Assembly (NCBI GenBank): GCA_963204915.1
Contig: CAUJHS010000117.1
Span: 124,001-188,000 of the forward strand
DNA length: 64,000 nucleotides
Source of the DNA: Planctomycetota bacterium
GTDB lineage: Bacteria; Planctomycetota; Planctomycetia; Pirellulales; Pirellulaceae
Reading direction: 5' to 3'
Both the position numbers and the translations under genes were made by a program. Numbering within the stretch: the first letter of the stretch is position 1; every line of letters begins with the position of its first letter. Under the pieces are notes generated by a model. The model did not search any database, had not been told where the DNA came from, and was given only the letters and a program-made list of their open reading frames with translations. This document shows positions 8,957 to 18,692 of this stretch, piece by piece.

Positions 8957-9910
8957 TTAAGAACCTGGCGGCGCCGTCAGCTCGACCAGCGTGGAGTGCA
9001 CGGTATCTAGGTTGCCTACGATCACGCGCAGTGGAAACGTATAGTCATCTGCCGCGATGCCATTCGAATTCATAAATCGAAAGACGCAATTCCACTTCAC
9101 CACCTTCTCGGCCTGAAAGCGAAATCGACCGTAGGCGACGTTTTGAAGATCGGCGTGCGCTACCGATGTTAAGGGAGTATGGCAACTCATCGCATAACGG
9201 CCGTCCTCTGTAGCTAGAATCACAGGATGTGGTTGCTCGCCAGGTCCATCGGAAAGCGGCTCCCGTTGTTTTGTTTCAACGTTATATATCCAGAATTTAG
9301 AAAACTTGGCTGGCATATAACCCGTTAAGGCTTCGAACACCGCAACCGTGTGCCGCTCTCCCACGGGCAGGCCGAAGGTCACGTTAAATTCTATGACGTG
9401 GGGAAAGCCTTGCTCGCCGATGGTAACGCGTTTCGTAAGTAAATGATTCGACCGCCGTGTCGTATTCTTGGCGAGATTGGACCCTGATTTTTCGCCCGGC
9501 GCTAACCAGAAGGCCATTTGCGACGTGGTTTGCAGGGAGTTCGCCGTGGCGACCAAGTGTAGCAATCGAGTTGTTGAAGTGGAACCGGCGCCATCGCGGC
9601 GCGAGCCGGCTTCGGTCGGGTTGAACGTTTCCGCAGTGATTGGTGAACCGGCGTCAAAGTTTGAGGCCGATTGAAGCTGACGTCCATGGTCGGCGGTGTC
9701 GATGAACTCCTGACCATTCCAAGTCAACGAGTGGATTGCACCCGCGAGACGCGATGTGGTGGTGATGACGATTTCTGATCCTGCCGCGGGAGCGCGAATC
9801 ACGGCATCACCCGAGGGAAGCAGTGCATCGTTCGCGTCGAGCGGCGTCACGACGAGACACACGATCCCGAACGTGAAACACCGCGCCGTGCATTTCAACT
9901 TCGTCCTCAT
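8957..9910 (-). CDS. Secreted protein of unknown function
   Basis: The start is set at ATG 9910 because it begins a signal peptide (MRTKLKCTARCFTFGIVCLV, ending near LDAND); the frame is open further upstream into argF. The 317-residue product contains SLTWNGQEFIDTADHGRQLQ, HVIEFNVTFGLPVGERHTVA and EALTGYMPAKFSKFW. It has a beta-rich look with short hydrophobic strands and no membrane segment after the signal. I do not recognise the family; the WNGQEF/DHGRQLQ stretch recalls sugar-mutarotase-like beta-sandwich folds, but that is only an impression. It lies 7 nt downstream of argF on the same strand, so it may share the transcript, although secretion makes a direct arginine role unlikely. Confidence 0.7.
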   Translation of the reverse strand: MRTKLKCTARCFTFGIVCLVVTPLDANDALLPSGDAVIRAPAAGSEIVITTTSRLAGAIHSLTWNGQEFIDTADHGRQLQSASNFDAGSPITAETFNPTEAGSRRDGAGSTSTTRLLHLVATANSLQTTSQMAFWLAPGEKSGSNLAKNTTRRSNHLLTKRVTIGEQGFPHVIEFNVTFGLPVGERHTVAVFEALTGYMPAKFSKFWIYNVETKQREPLSDGPGEQPHPVILATEDGRYAMSCHTPLTSVAHADLQNVAYGRFRFQAEKVVKWNCVFRFMNSNGIAADDYTFPLRVIVGNLDTVHSTLVELTAPPGS

Positions 9911-9917
9911 GAACGTC

Positions 9918-10835
9918 TTATCCCTGTGAGCCGAGCAGCCAGGCGAGTAAGCCCTTTTGGGCGTGAAGACGATTCGCTGCTTGTTGTAATACGCGGCTTT
10001 GCGGACCATCCATCACCGCGTCGGTCACTTCCTCGCCCCGTCGGGCTGGCAAACAATGCAGGAAGATCGCGTGTCGCGGAGCCTGCGCCATTAAATCGGC
10101 GTTGACCTGATAAGCGGCGAAGGCGCGGCGTCGCTCCTCTTGTTCCGCCTCTTGTCCCATGCTTGTCCAAACGTCGGTATACACGGCGTCGGCGTCCTGC
10201 ACCGCCTTAGCAGGGTCGGTGGTCGCGGTGACCTCGCATTTGGGCGAATCTTGTTGGAGTTGCTTTAGAAACCCTTCCTCGAATTGATAGCCTCTCGGCG
10301 AGGCAATGGCGAATCGAACTCCGAGCTTGGCGCACGCCACCGCCAGGCTACACGCTACATTGTTGGCGTCGCCGATGTACGCCAGAGTACGTCCCGCCAG
10401 GCCGCCAAAAACTTCGCGCATTGTGAACAAGTCGGCCAGCGCCTGGCAGGGATGCGCCAAATCGGTCAAGCCGTTAATCACAGGACAGCCCGAGAAGCGA
10501 GCTAACTCCTCCACCCGCGCATGTTGGTTCGCACGACACACGATCACATCGACGTACTGTCCCAGCACGCCGGCAAAGTCGGCGATCGATTCGCGTTTTC
10601 CCCAGCCAACTTCGGCGCCAAGAAACTGGGTGGCGCCTCCCAGATGCGTCATGCATGCTTCGAAGCTCACTCGCGTTCGTAACGACGGTTTCTCGAACAA
10701 CAGGGCCATAACGCGGCCCGGCAAAATTGGTTCGCGAACTCCCTGTTGAAGTTTGGTCTTCAGATCTTCGGCAACAATGAAAATGCGTTCGATCTCCGCA
10801 GACGACAGCTCGAACAACGTGAGCACGTGACGCAT
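9918..10835 (-). CDS. argF: Ornithine carbamoyltransferase
   Basis: The enzyme transfers a carbamoyl group from carbamoyl phosphate to ornithine, giving citrulline in arginine synthesis in the cytosol. The 305-residue protein is full length. The carbamoyl-phosphate motif reads KPSLRTRVSFE, where the more common sequence has STRTR; SLRTR is an accepted variant. HPCQALADLF, the ornithine-side DVWTSMGQE and the HCLPA loop are all present. The start at 10835 has AAGG about nine bases upstream. It lies 116 nt downstream of argD on the same strand. Confidence 0.95.
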   Translation of the reverse strand: MRHVLTLFELSSAEIERIFIVAEDLKTKLQQGVREPILPGRVMALLFEKPSLRTRVSFEACMTHLGGATQFLGAEVGWGKRESIADFAGVLGQYVDVIVCRANQHARVEELARFSGCPVINGLTDLAHPCQALADLFTMREVFGGLAGRTLAYIGDANNVACSLAVACAKLGVRFAIASPRGYQFEEGFLKQLQQDSPKCEVTATTDPAKAVQDADAVYTDVWTSMGQEAEQEERRRAFAAYQVNADLMAQAPRHAIFLHCLPARRGEEVTDAVMDGPQSRVLQQAANRLHAQKGLLAWLLGSQG

Positions 10836-10951
10836 GGTTTATACCTTGACGGGAAAACATCCAACGGAAGACGTACAGGCGCCGCCCTTGGGGGCGACGC
10901 GTCTGGATTACGTGGGGCGCGCTAAGTTCACAAGATTTCGCCCAGGACCAA

Positions 10952-12151
10952 CTAAGTCGCTTCAGCCAACGCTTGGGCAAGCACGTCGCAGCCTTCATCT
11001 AACTGCTCCGACGTTAGGTTCATGGCGGGCAACAACCGAATGACATTACCATGCGTGCAGTTCACAAGGAGCTTGCGCTTCAGACAAGCTTCGACCACGG
11101 GAGCGCCCGGCACAGCCAACTCAACGCCAATCATCACGCCAAGCACGCGTACGTCGCAAATCACGTCGTTCTGCTGGCGCATCGCTTCGAGTCGTTCGCG
11201 GAAAAGTTCACCTAACCGTACGGCGTTCTCCAACAGGTTCTCGTTTTCGATCATTTCGATGGCGGCGATGCCGGCGCGGGCGGCTATGGGGTTACCGCCA
11301 AAGGTCGACGCGTGCATGCCGGGCCGCAAACTCGGAGCGATTTCGCGCGTGGTTAACATGGCGCCGCCCGCAATGCCGCCGCACAACGCCTTGGCAAGCG
11401 TCATTACATCGGGCGTCACGCCAAAGTGCTGATAGGCGAACCAATGACCGGTACGGCCGAATCCGGCCTGCACCTCGTCGAACATGAGCAGCAAACCGTG
11501 TTGGTCGCACAAGCTGCGCAGTCCTTGAAGAAAACCATCCGGCGGCAGGCGAACGCCTCCTTCGCCTTGCACGGGCTCAACCAAAATGGCGCAAGTCTCC
11601 CGGTCGATCAAACGCTCGACCGCTTCCAGATCGCCAAACGGCGCGTAGCTAAAACCGGCGACAAGAGGCCCTAAGCCTTCATGATACTTTGGCTGCGCGG
11701 TAGCGGTCAGTGCGCCTAACGTCCGGCCATGAAAGCCGCCCTCAAACGTAATGATCTTGTACCGCTCCTTGGGTGTGTGCAGCCGAGCAAGTTTGATTGC
11801 AGCCTCGTTCGCCTCGGCGCCAGAGTTGCAAAAGAAGGCTTGCCCGCCAAAGCTACGTTCCGAGAGTAATTGCGCCCAACGGCCTTGAACCTCCATGTGC
11901 CAGGTATTGGGCACATGGATGAGCGTGGCGACTTGCTCCTGCACCGCCTCGACCAGTGGTTGAGGACAATGCCCCAAGAGGTTACAGCCCCACCCGGGGA
12001 AGAAATCGAGGTAACGACTTCCCTCGCTATCCCAAACATAGGAGCCTTCACCGCGCACGAGATTGACCGGGTAGCGCGTGTAATTGGGAATCACATATTT
12101 TTTGAAGAGTTCGACCGTCTCCGCCGAACTCAAGCCGGATGCCGTGGTCAA
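10952..12151 (-). CDS. argD: Acetylornithine aminotransferase
   Basis: This is a class III PLP-dependent aminotransferase that converts N-acetylglutamate semialdehyde to N-acetylornithine. The 399-residue form starts at TTG 12151, chosen because CAGGAG lies seven bases upstream; an ATG at 12196 is in frame but has no ribosome-binding site. Visible motifs are the CNSGAEANEAAIKLAR phosphate-binding segment, the GGFHGRTLGALTAT loop, the cofactor aspartate in LLLMFDEVQAGFGRTG, and the Schiff-base lysine in MTLAKALCGG. It sits between argB and argF. A related ornithine or GABA aminotransferase cannot be excluded by sequence alone, but the arginine context settles the role. Confidence 0.94.
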   Translation of the reverse strand: MTTASGLSSAETVELFKKYVIPNYTRYPVNLVRGEGSYVWDSEGSRYLDFFPGWGCNLLGHCPQPLVEAVQEQVATLIHVPNTWHMEVQGRWAQLLSERSFGGQAFFCNSGAEANEAAIKLARLHTPKERYKIITFEGGFHGRTLGALTATAQPKYHEGLGPLVAGFSYAPFGDLEAVERLIDRETCAILVEPVQGEGGVRLPPDGFLQGLRSLCDQHGLLLMFDEVQAGFGRTGHWFAYQHFGVTPDVMTLAKALCGGIAGGAMLTTREIAPSLRPGMHASTFGGNPIAARAGIAAIEMIENENLLENAVRLGELFRERLEAMRQQNDVICDVRVLGVMIGVELAVPGAPVVEACLKRKLLVNCTHGNVIRLLPAMNLTSEQLDEGCDVLAQALAEAT

Positions 12152-12337
12152 GGGCTTTCTCCTGCAAAGGGTGAATTGAACGGGAATCGGCCGCATGTGC
12201 GGCGTTCACAAACAAAGGATGACCGGCAAGTGCGTCACAAGGTTCATCCGATTGAAGCGTCTCCAAAACCTCGCATTGCGTTCAAGGACGCTTCAGGGCT
12301 AATCAACCATCGGCGTTTGACCCGCAGTTTTGCGGCG

Positions 12338-13222
12338 CTACGGATCACGAATGATTTCGGTGCCTACGCCTGTGTTCGTGTAAATTTCTAACAACAACGA
12401 GTGTCGCAAGCGGCCGTCGATAATGTGGACCTTTCGTACTCCCTTATCCAGCGTTTCTAGACACGCCTCAACTTTGGGAATCATGCCTGCGTCAATCACG
12501 CCGTCGCGAATCAGTTGTCGTGCTTCCGAGGCCGTGAGTGAATGAATCAGCGAACTCTCATCCCGTTTATCTCGGCGTACGCCATTCACATCGCTCAAGT
12601 AAACCAACTTTTCCGCGCCCAGGGCTTGCGCCACAGCGGTGGCGGCAGTATCGGCGTTGACGTTCAACTTCTGGCCGGTCTTCTCGTCCAGGCACATCGA
12701 GGGAATGATGGGGACCTGTCCGGCGTAGCAAAGGTTTTCGATGGTTCCGCGATCAACGCGGGTTACGCGCCCCACGTGCCCCAGATCCAGAGCCTCGCCT
12801 CCCTCGCCTTCCAGCATAATGCGTTCCCCGAACAATACGTTCGTGGTGCGGAAATTGAGGTTCATGGCCCGGCCGCCCAGTTCCTCGACACGCTGGGCCA
12901 ACCATTCGTTAAGTTCCGTGGCGAGCGTCTTTTCGACAATCGCCAGAGTGGCGTCGTCGGTATAGCGCCGTCCGTGAATGAACCGAGGTTGGATGCCCGC
13001 CTCGGACATTTGCCGACTGATGGCCGCCCCGCCGCCGTGAACGACCACGGGTCGCATGCCCACAGTTTCCATGAAGACGATGTCCAACAGCATATGCCGC
13101 AAGGCGTTCTCGTCCTCCAGCACGCTCCCGCCCAACTTGATGACGGTGACCTTGTCGCGGAAGCGGCGGATCCAGCCCAACGCTTCGATCAGCACGTCCG
13201 CCTTACGAATGGCCTCTTCCAA
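12338..13222 (-). CDS. argB: Acetylglutamate kinase
   Basis: The enzyme phosphorylates N-acetylglutamate, the second and often feedback-regulated step of arginine synthesis. TTG 13222 is preferred as start because GGGAGG lies eight bases upstream and MEEAIRKADVLIEALGWI is a typical beginning; this gives 294 residues. Motifs include VIKLGGSVL (nucleotide-binding glycine loop), VVVHGGGAAI, NADTAATAVAQALGAEKL and the C-terminal nucleotide-binding YLSDVNGV. An N-terminal helix of about 20 residues is present, as in hexameric arginine-sensitive kinases, so arginine feedback is likely but inferred. It is the first of three leftward arginine genes. Confidence 0.95.
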   Translation of the reverse strand: MEEAIRKADVLIEALGWIRRFRDKVTVIKLGGSVLEDENALRHMLLDIVFMETVGMRPVVVHGGGAAISRQMSEAGIQPRFIHGRRYTDDATLAIVEKTLATELNEWLAQRVEELGGRAMNLNFRTTNVLFGERIMLEGEGGEALDLGHVGRVTRVDRGTIENLCYAGQVPIIPSMCLDEKTGQKLNVNADTAATAVAQALGAEKLVYLSDVNGVRRDKRDESSLIHSLTASEARQLIRDGVIDAGMIPKVEACLETLDKGVRKVHIIDGRLRHSLLLEIYTNTGVGTEIIRDP

Positions 13223-13388
13223 CGCGTGAACCTCCCGCAAAAAAGCGAAACGCCGACCCCAGCCGAGGCGGCGCTACCATCAGGGTTGTTCCTTAGGTTC
13301 AGGAAAACCGAGCATTTTACGTCCCCACCCCCGCGATTGTCAATGAACCGCCCTTTCGCATACGCGGGGATGCGACGCGAGTCGCCAC

Positions 13389-14741
13389 TCAAAAACCTAA
13401 GCCGGGGCCGACAAGCGCCGCAGTACCAACCGTTCCATCGGTGATGTGGAACATGGTGGGAAAGCGCTCCGCCCAACCGCGATTTCCCGCCGGACAATAC
13501 TGTCGTCCGTTGCCTTCGATGGCCGCAATGGTGGGGATGCGAGCCGCCAGACTCGCCGAATGTAAGAACGACGCGCCCACGCAGGTTAAGTCCTGCACGC
13601 ACAAGAACATACCGTACTTTTGCGCGGCGGCGCCCATGAGCAGCGCTTCGGTATGTCCCTTGCACGCCTTGAGTGCTACCCCCGAGTAACCCTGCTCGCG
13701 CGCCAAATGCAGGCTTTCCAAGTCCACGAGCGATTCATCAATCACGACCGGTTTAATCGCCGCGGCGCGATGCATGCGGTTTTCGGGGTTGGCGCGCAGG
13801 TCGCGATGGGTCGGTTGCTCGATGTATTGCACACGTTGAAGCGCCTCCGGCGATTGCTCTTGCAGCTTCGCCAGAAAGTCCAGCACATATTCCACGTTTT
13901 GACATCGCTCGTTAAAGTCCAACGAGTAGCACCAGTCGCGGCAATCACGCTGCGCTTGCGCCGCGACAGCGGCTTGATCGACACGAGCCACTCGCGCCAC
14001 ATCCCAAGGCAAGTCATCTCCCGATAGTTTGATCTTCAAATGCGTCAAACCATCGGCCAGGATCCACTCGCCTAGGGTTTCCGGCAGACCGTCGTGCAAG
14101 CGAGTTGGTAAATCGGCGTCAAACAGCGGATCCAGCGCGCCCACCAAATGATAAAGCGGCATTCGCGCTTTCGGCTCGCGCAGTGTGTATTGATCGAGGT
14201 ACTCGCCAGCAAACTCCGGCGTCAGATGATGCGACAAATCATAGTTCACGTAGTCGCGGCCAAGTAAGTTGTACGAGTTTTGCCCAAGCGTTTTGCCATA
14301 GGCATCGTGCAAAGCGGCTTCCAGCGAACTGGCAGCCACCAACTGTGCGAGCCGCGGCATCGACTCCGCCAGGCCGAGCGCTTGCACGACCTGCGTCGCC
14401 CCGCCTTCGTGCTGTCGAGCCAGTTCGTGAGTAATGTCTAACGGATGGCCGAAGTCTTGATATTGTCGTGCTTGTTCCGCCAATCGCTCTCCCAGGGTTG
14501 TCATCGCTTCCAACGTTTGGGCTCCTGGTACGGCCTGACTGGGCCACGCCCAAGCATTCCCCATGGGCATGGATCCGAAGCCGCGCCCCTGGCGTCCGTC
14601 ACGCGTTTCCACCTTCACTTCCACGTTCAGCAAAGTGGCATCTTCCACCACACGTCCGCCGAATTTCATCGGGGTCCGATATTGATGCGATTCCCGGGAA
14701 GTAGAAACGTCACAGATCCGAACATCGGTCGCGTGAGACAT
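13389..14741 (-). CDS. Enolase-superfamily (mandelate racemase-like) protein
   Basis: The 450-residue protein carries the enolase-superfamily pattern: a catalytic KIKLSG lysine motif, then the metal ligands in SLDFNE, YIEQP and VIDESL, then ALKACKGHTE on the late barrel strands. The N-terminal capping domain contains RTPMKFGGRVV. It should abstract a proton alpha to a carboxylate with Mg2+ help, acting as a sugar-acid dehydratase, racemase or related enzyme; the substrate cannot be read from sequence. ATG 14741 is preferred over an in-frame ATG at 14780 because MSHATDVRICDV begins the conserved part. It is transcribed leftward upstream of argB with a gap of about 165 nt, so co-regulation is not evident. 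Confidence 0.82.
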   Translation of the reverse strand: MSHATDVRICDVSTSRESHQYRTPMKFGGRVVEDATLLNVEVKVETRDGRQGRGFGSMPMGNAWAWPSQAVPGAQTLEAMTTLGERLAEQARQYQDFGHPLDITHELARQHEGGATQVVQALGLAESMPRLAQLVAASSLEAALHDAYGKTLGQNSYNLLGRDYVNYDLSHHLTPEFAGEYLDQYTLREPKARMPLYHLVGALDPLFDADLPTRLHDGLPETLGEWILADGLTHLKIKLSGDDLPWDVARVARVDQAAVAAQAQRDCRDWCYSLDFNERCQNVEYVLDFLAKLQEQSPEALQRVQYIEQPTHRDLRANPENRMHRAAAIKPVVIDESLVDLESLHLAREQGYSGVALKACKGHTEALLMGAAAQKYGMFLCVQDLTCVGASFLHSASLAARIPTIAAIEGNGRQYCPAGNRGWAERFPTMFHITDGTVGTAALVGPGLGF

Positions 14742-14999
14742 GATAGACCGTAACCGAGACAAACGACTTGCGGTTTGCAACGAACAAGCCGCGCGTCTTG
14801 GAGGGAAGCAAAGTTGGCGAGGCGCTAAACACGCAACCTCGGAGATGTATGGTAGCCCAATCGCTGCCGTAGCGACAATCGGCTTGGCGCAAACGAGCGA
14901 TCACGCCGTCCAGTTGTGCGCAGCGTCGTGGGGACTCTCGAACGCACCGTCCGCTGAAGGTAACGTCTTTGCACCGTGACCTGCTTACCCAGGTCGCGG

Positions 15000-17900
15000 T
15001 TACGACGCGCGCGGCTCTGAGGGACGCGGCCAAGGAGACCAGTTGACGTCGTTGCGGGTGTGCAGGCGTGATGCGGCTTCGGCATAGTCGCGGCGATGGT
15101 CGATCAACATCGCCGCTAACGTGGCGACGGAAATCTGCTCCATCTCGCAGCAATACGTGGCGTCGGTGCGGGGATCGAACACCGTGACGGGGGCATGGCC
15201 CAAACGACTGCTAAACAGTCCCGGAAGTCGAGACTCGCGGCTACTCTCGGGAAGCACTAATAGCGAGCGCATCCCCCCGCCGCAATGAATCAGGTGCGGC
15301 TGAGCCGCTTGCACAATACTGGCCAATCGCTCATGCGCCTTGAGGGGGTCTTCATCTTCAGGAAACAAGACGCCAGCAAGCTCCGTAGAGCGAACCGCAT
15401 CCAACGCCACCCTTCGGGCCGCGTCGCGCAGCGCATCGGGCAGTCGTTCGGCGAACTGAAAATCTTTACGAAGCGCGACTCGAAAGCCTTCGCCCGGAGG
15501 AAAGAATGAACTTCGGAACTGGGCGTCCAACACGGAGACCAACTCGCGCATACGGCTCCGGAGCGAGGCGACAATCGCGCCGGCATGAGAGGCTTCGTCG
15601 TCATGACGCAGGGGGAACTGGACAACGGCCTTGTCTAAACCGCGTCCTAGTTCTTTCAACTCATCGCCAAAAACCGCCACGCGACGATTCACGGCCAACG
15701 CTAATTTACAGGCGCCTTGCAGGTACACGTCCACCAGTCGTTGTCGTGCGTAGTCCAGTAACAACTGACGCATGACCTGTTGTGGCGCCGGCGCTGGATT
15801 CCGCGCGGCGCCGCGCCGCGGTTCAAGTGGCTGGAACGTGCGAATCCGTTCTTTAAGTCCCTTGAGCGTCGCATCGAGCGACTGCCGAGCCGCGCGGCCT
15901 TGCTGATCCAATTGACGCAATAATTCTTCGTATTCTTTGAGCAGTTGCTGCGCCGAACGCACCATCTGTCGCGGGGCGTCGAGACGCTCGCCTACGCATC
16001 GCTGGATTGCCGCGGCTTGACGTGTGGCAAGCAATTCCAAGCGTTCTTCCAGGTTGTCTGTTACGTTGTCTTCGGGCGGCTCCTGAAAGTCATCGCCCGT
16101 GTCCCGATAACCCAAGATCGCGTGGATTACACGAAGCGCATTCAATGCAGGCGTCGCCAGATCGCCCGGCGGTTCGTGATCGTGAGCTGGCGGCAGAATG
16201 TCGTCCACCATACTGGCGAATAAACGGTCTGGATCGGAGCGGAGGATCGCCTCGACAATTTGCTGGATGCGCCGCAGCCACTCATCAAGTTCAATGCGCA
16301 GCCCTCCTGCGCGTTCGACCGCCAAGGGATCTAGCGGCGGTTCAGGCAAATCGTCGGTTTTCGTCGCGGGCGATGCGCATGAAAGTCGCGCCCCCCAGGT
16401 TGCCTCCGGCTGACCGCGCCAACGATCCAGCACTCCCCGACAAAGCGAATCGACCAATCCCGCCACGTCGCTACGTCCCGCGGCGCCCAAGGCGCAAACG
16501 CCAAAGCTACGCACCGTGGGCTCGCCCGACGCCGCCGTAAGACGAACCTTCGCTTCGCGGCTTCGCTCCAGCAAATCGCCAACCGTGGTAAAGCTGTCTA
16601 GGAACAGATACTCGGCGACCCGTTCGATTGAAGTGGCGAATCCTTCGTCATTGAGATCATCTCCTAAATGAACCATGTAGGTCGAGTGGAACGGCGGCGT
16701 TCCTTCGAAGCAAGGCACTCCGCAGGTGCGGTCGCCGGGATAACCGCGGCGTTGATAGTGGTTTAATTCGCGTAGGAAGGCGAAGGCGTTGGCTAGGGCC
16801 AACTCTTTCATTTGCGGATTGCGCGACGTGCTATGCGTGAAAACGCCGTCAATCTCTGCGTCCTGAATCCCTAAGTCCTCCAGCGCCTGCCGCACTAAAT
16901 ACGCCAGGTCGAGCGACGCACCGCTTCCGGCTCCGCCAGAGATCGATGCGAGAATCACAACTCGCAGTCGTTCCCGCAAAGGTGCTTCAAGCACGGCTGA
17001 GGTACGCGCCATGGCTTCGGGATCAATCGCGGCCGCCAAGGCCTGTTGCAATCGGTCTCGAAGCAGTGGCGCATGATCGGCCAGCGCTAACCGGCCAAGC
17101 GGCCGAAGTCCTTCCGTCTTGAGCGAGCGGGGAATGTTATAGAGCCACCGTCGACTGAGCCAAGCCTGATAGCTAGCGCTCTTGTAATCTTGCGATTTAC
17201 GAAGTGGTATGGGCAGCGTTTCGACAGGTCCCAAAGATTGCGGCGTGCATGCGTACTCCGTATCTTTAAGCGCTTGTACGTCGGTGTCGATCAGAAGCAC
17301 GGGAAACGCCGGCAGGGCAGCGCCTAAGCGATCGGCGACGCGCATTTGGAGAGCTTTGATCGCTGCGGCGGCGGAGCCTCCCACGCCAATAAACAGTGTC
17401 GGACGCGGATTCAAAGCGACTTTGACGTCCTCCAAGGGCGGCAACGCCACTACACGCGGAGCGCCCGTCAACTTTGGTACAAACGTATCACCCTCGAAGT
17501 AACCCGAACCCGCGCGCAACGCCTCTTGGCGAGACACGCGAACTTCGACGGAAGGCGCCGAGGACTGCTCGGCGTCCATCAACTCGGTCCGCCCCATCGT
17601 ACGACGCGGGGTCCCGACTCCTCCTGAGGTATTCGTGGGGCGATTCGAAAAATGCCCCGTTCCTTCCGACTTGCTCCAACCTCCCGCGGCGCGCCGAGTC
17701 GCCAATTGCTCAATCATCTCACGGCAACTGGCGAACCGGTCTTCAGGATTCTTGGCGAGAGCTTTCTCAATGACGGGTTGATCCTCGGGAGGCAAACCCA
17801 ATAATCGCGGGCGTTCGTGGAGATGCTGCGAAGCAAGTTGCGCCGCGGTGCGGCCGCCAAAAGGCAACTCGCCCGTAAGCATATGCTGAAAGACAATCGC

Positions 17901-18494
17901 CAAACTGTACTGATCGCTACGACGGCTTGGTCGTCCGTCGAAAACTTCAGGCGGCGCATAAACCGGCGTCAAGCCGCCCATCATCGACATGCTGTTGTCG
18001 TGAATGTCTTTGACCAGGCCGAAGTCGCCGACTTTGATTCGCCCGCCTACGAGCAACAAGTTCTCGGGCTTGATATCCAAATGCTGTAGCTGAAACTGCT
18101 CATTCATATAATCCAGCGCGTCGGCGGTGTCGCGGACGTACTGAATCAACTCTTCGCGCGGGATGCCGGGAAGCCCCTCGCCGCGATGTTTCGTGTAAAC
18201 GTCTTTCAAGCACGAGTCGGCAAGTTCCGTGACGATGACCAATTGACCGTCGATAATCTCGATGCGCTCCAGGGACAGCAGGAACGGATGCCGCACTTGC
18301 TTAATTCGGTTGAGCGCTTTCAGCTCACGCGCAGCGCGGTCTTCATCGTGATATCCGTAGATAAACTTAATCGCTTTGAGCAGTCCGCCCGGCGCTTCCG
18401 ATTTCCATACCTCGCCGTACCCTCCGGCGCCAAGGCGTTCTTTAAGCGTATAGCCGGGAATTGGCTCGGTCGATTGCGAGGTTAAAACAGTCAC
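15000..18494 (-). CDS. Ser/Thr protein kinase fused to tubulin/FtsZ-like domain
   Basis: This 1164-residue protein has an N-terminal Hanks-type kinase (about 13-268). Visible are the GAGGYGEV loop (22-29), the AIK lysine Lys43, HLDIKPEN with catalytic Asp140, DFG at 157-159 and a YAPPE activation-segment end, so the kinase looks active. A linker of about 80 residues rich in Gly/Ser/Thr follows. From about 365 a tubulin-like GTPase domain begins, with FIGVGGSAAAAIK (370-380) and a T4-like loop SISGGAGSGASLD (518-529) comparable to GGGTGSG. The C-terminal 450 residues are mostly helical with coiled-coil-like stretches. There is no membrane segment. I infer a cytosolic polymer-forming or nucleotide-switch protein whose kinase may phosphorylate itself or neighbours. 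The nearby FHA gene could read phosphothreonine. Confidence 0.88.
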   Translation of the reverse strand: MTVLTSQSTEPIPGYTLKERLGAGGYGEVWKSEAPGGLLKAIKFIYGYHDEDRAARELKALNRIKQVRHPFLLSLERIEIIDGQLVIVTELADSCLKDVYTKHRGEGLPGIPREELIQYVRDTADALDYMNEQFQLQHLDIKPENLLLVGGRIKVGDFGLVKDIHDNSMSMMGGLTPVYAPPEVFDGRPSRRSDQYSLAIVFQHMLTGELPFGGRTAAQLASQHLHERPRLLGLPPEDQPVIEKALAKNPEDRFASCREMIEQLATRRAAGGWSKSEGTGHFSNRPTNTSGGVGTPRRTMGRTELMDAEQSSAPSVEVRVSRQEALRAGSGYFEGDTFVPKLTGAPRVVALPPLEDVKVALNPRPTLFIGVGGSAAAAIKALQMRVADRLGAALPAFPVLLIDTDVQALKDTEYACTPQSLGPVETLPIPLRKSQDYKSASYQAWLSRRWLYNIPRSLKTEGLRPLGRLALADHAPLLRDRLQQALAAAIDPEAMARTSAVLEAPLRERLRVVILASISGGAGSGASLDLAYLVRQALEDLGIQDAEIDGVFTHSTSRNPQMKELALANAFAFLRELNHYQRRGYPGDRTCGVPCFEGTPPFHSTYMVHLGDDLNDEGFATSIERVAEYLFLDSFTTVGDLLERSREAKVRLTAASGEPTVRSFGVCALGAAGRSDVAGLVDSLCRGVLDRWRGQPEATWGARLSCASPATKTDDLPEPPLDPLAVERAGGLRIELDEWLRRIQQIVEAILRSDPDRLFASMVDDILPPAHDHEPPGDLATPALNALRVIHAILGYRDTGDDFQEPPEDNVTDNLEERLELLATRQAAAIQRCVGERLDAPRQMVRSAQQLLKEYEELLRQLDQQGRAARQSLDATLKGLKERIRTFQPLEPRRGAARNPAPAPQQVMRQLLLDYARQRLVDVYLQGACKLALAVNRRVAVFGDELKELGRGLDKAVVQFPLRHDDEASHAGAIVASLRSRMRELVSVLDAQFRSSFFPPGEGFRVALRKDFQFAERLPDALRDAARRVALDAVRSTELAGVLFPEDEDPLKAHERLASIVQAAQPHLIHCGGGMRSLLVLPESSRESRLPGLFSSRLGHAPVTVFDPRTDATYCCEMEQISVATLAAMLIDHRRDYAEAASRLHTRNDVNWSPWPRPSEPRAS

Positions 18495-18692
18495 GGTTGG
18501 TTTCCTCCCCCGTCGTCAATTTTCCAAGCCATGTCGCCGCCTTGGGGAAAGTGATGATTCCGCCATTAAACGTCTTCTTGCCGACGTAAGCCGATGTCTC
18601 GTTCGTCGTGGTTGTCGAGTTGCGACGCGTAAGCCGTGTTCACGACGAGGGAGCCCTACCGGTTGACTGGAGTTCTTTCAATCCAACCAACC

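Noticed and set aside
12542..13444. Plus-strand 300-codon frame antisense to argB
   Set aside because: argB has complete family motifs on the minus strand; the antisense frame has none and is a by-product of GC-rich codons.
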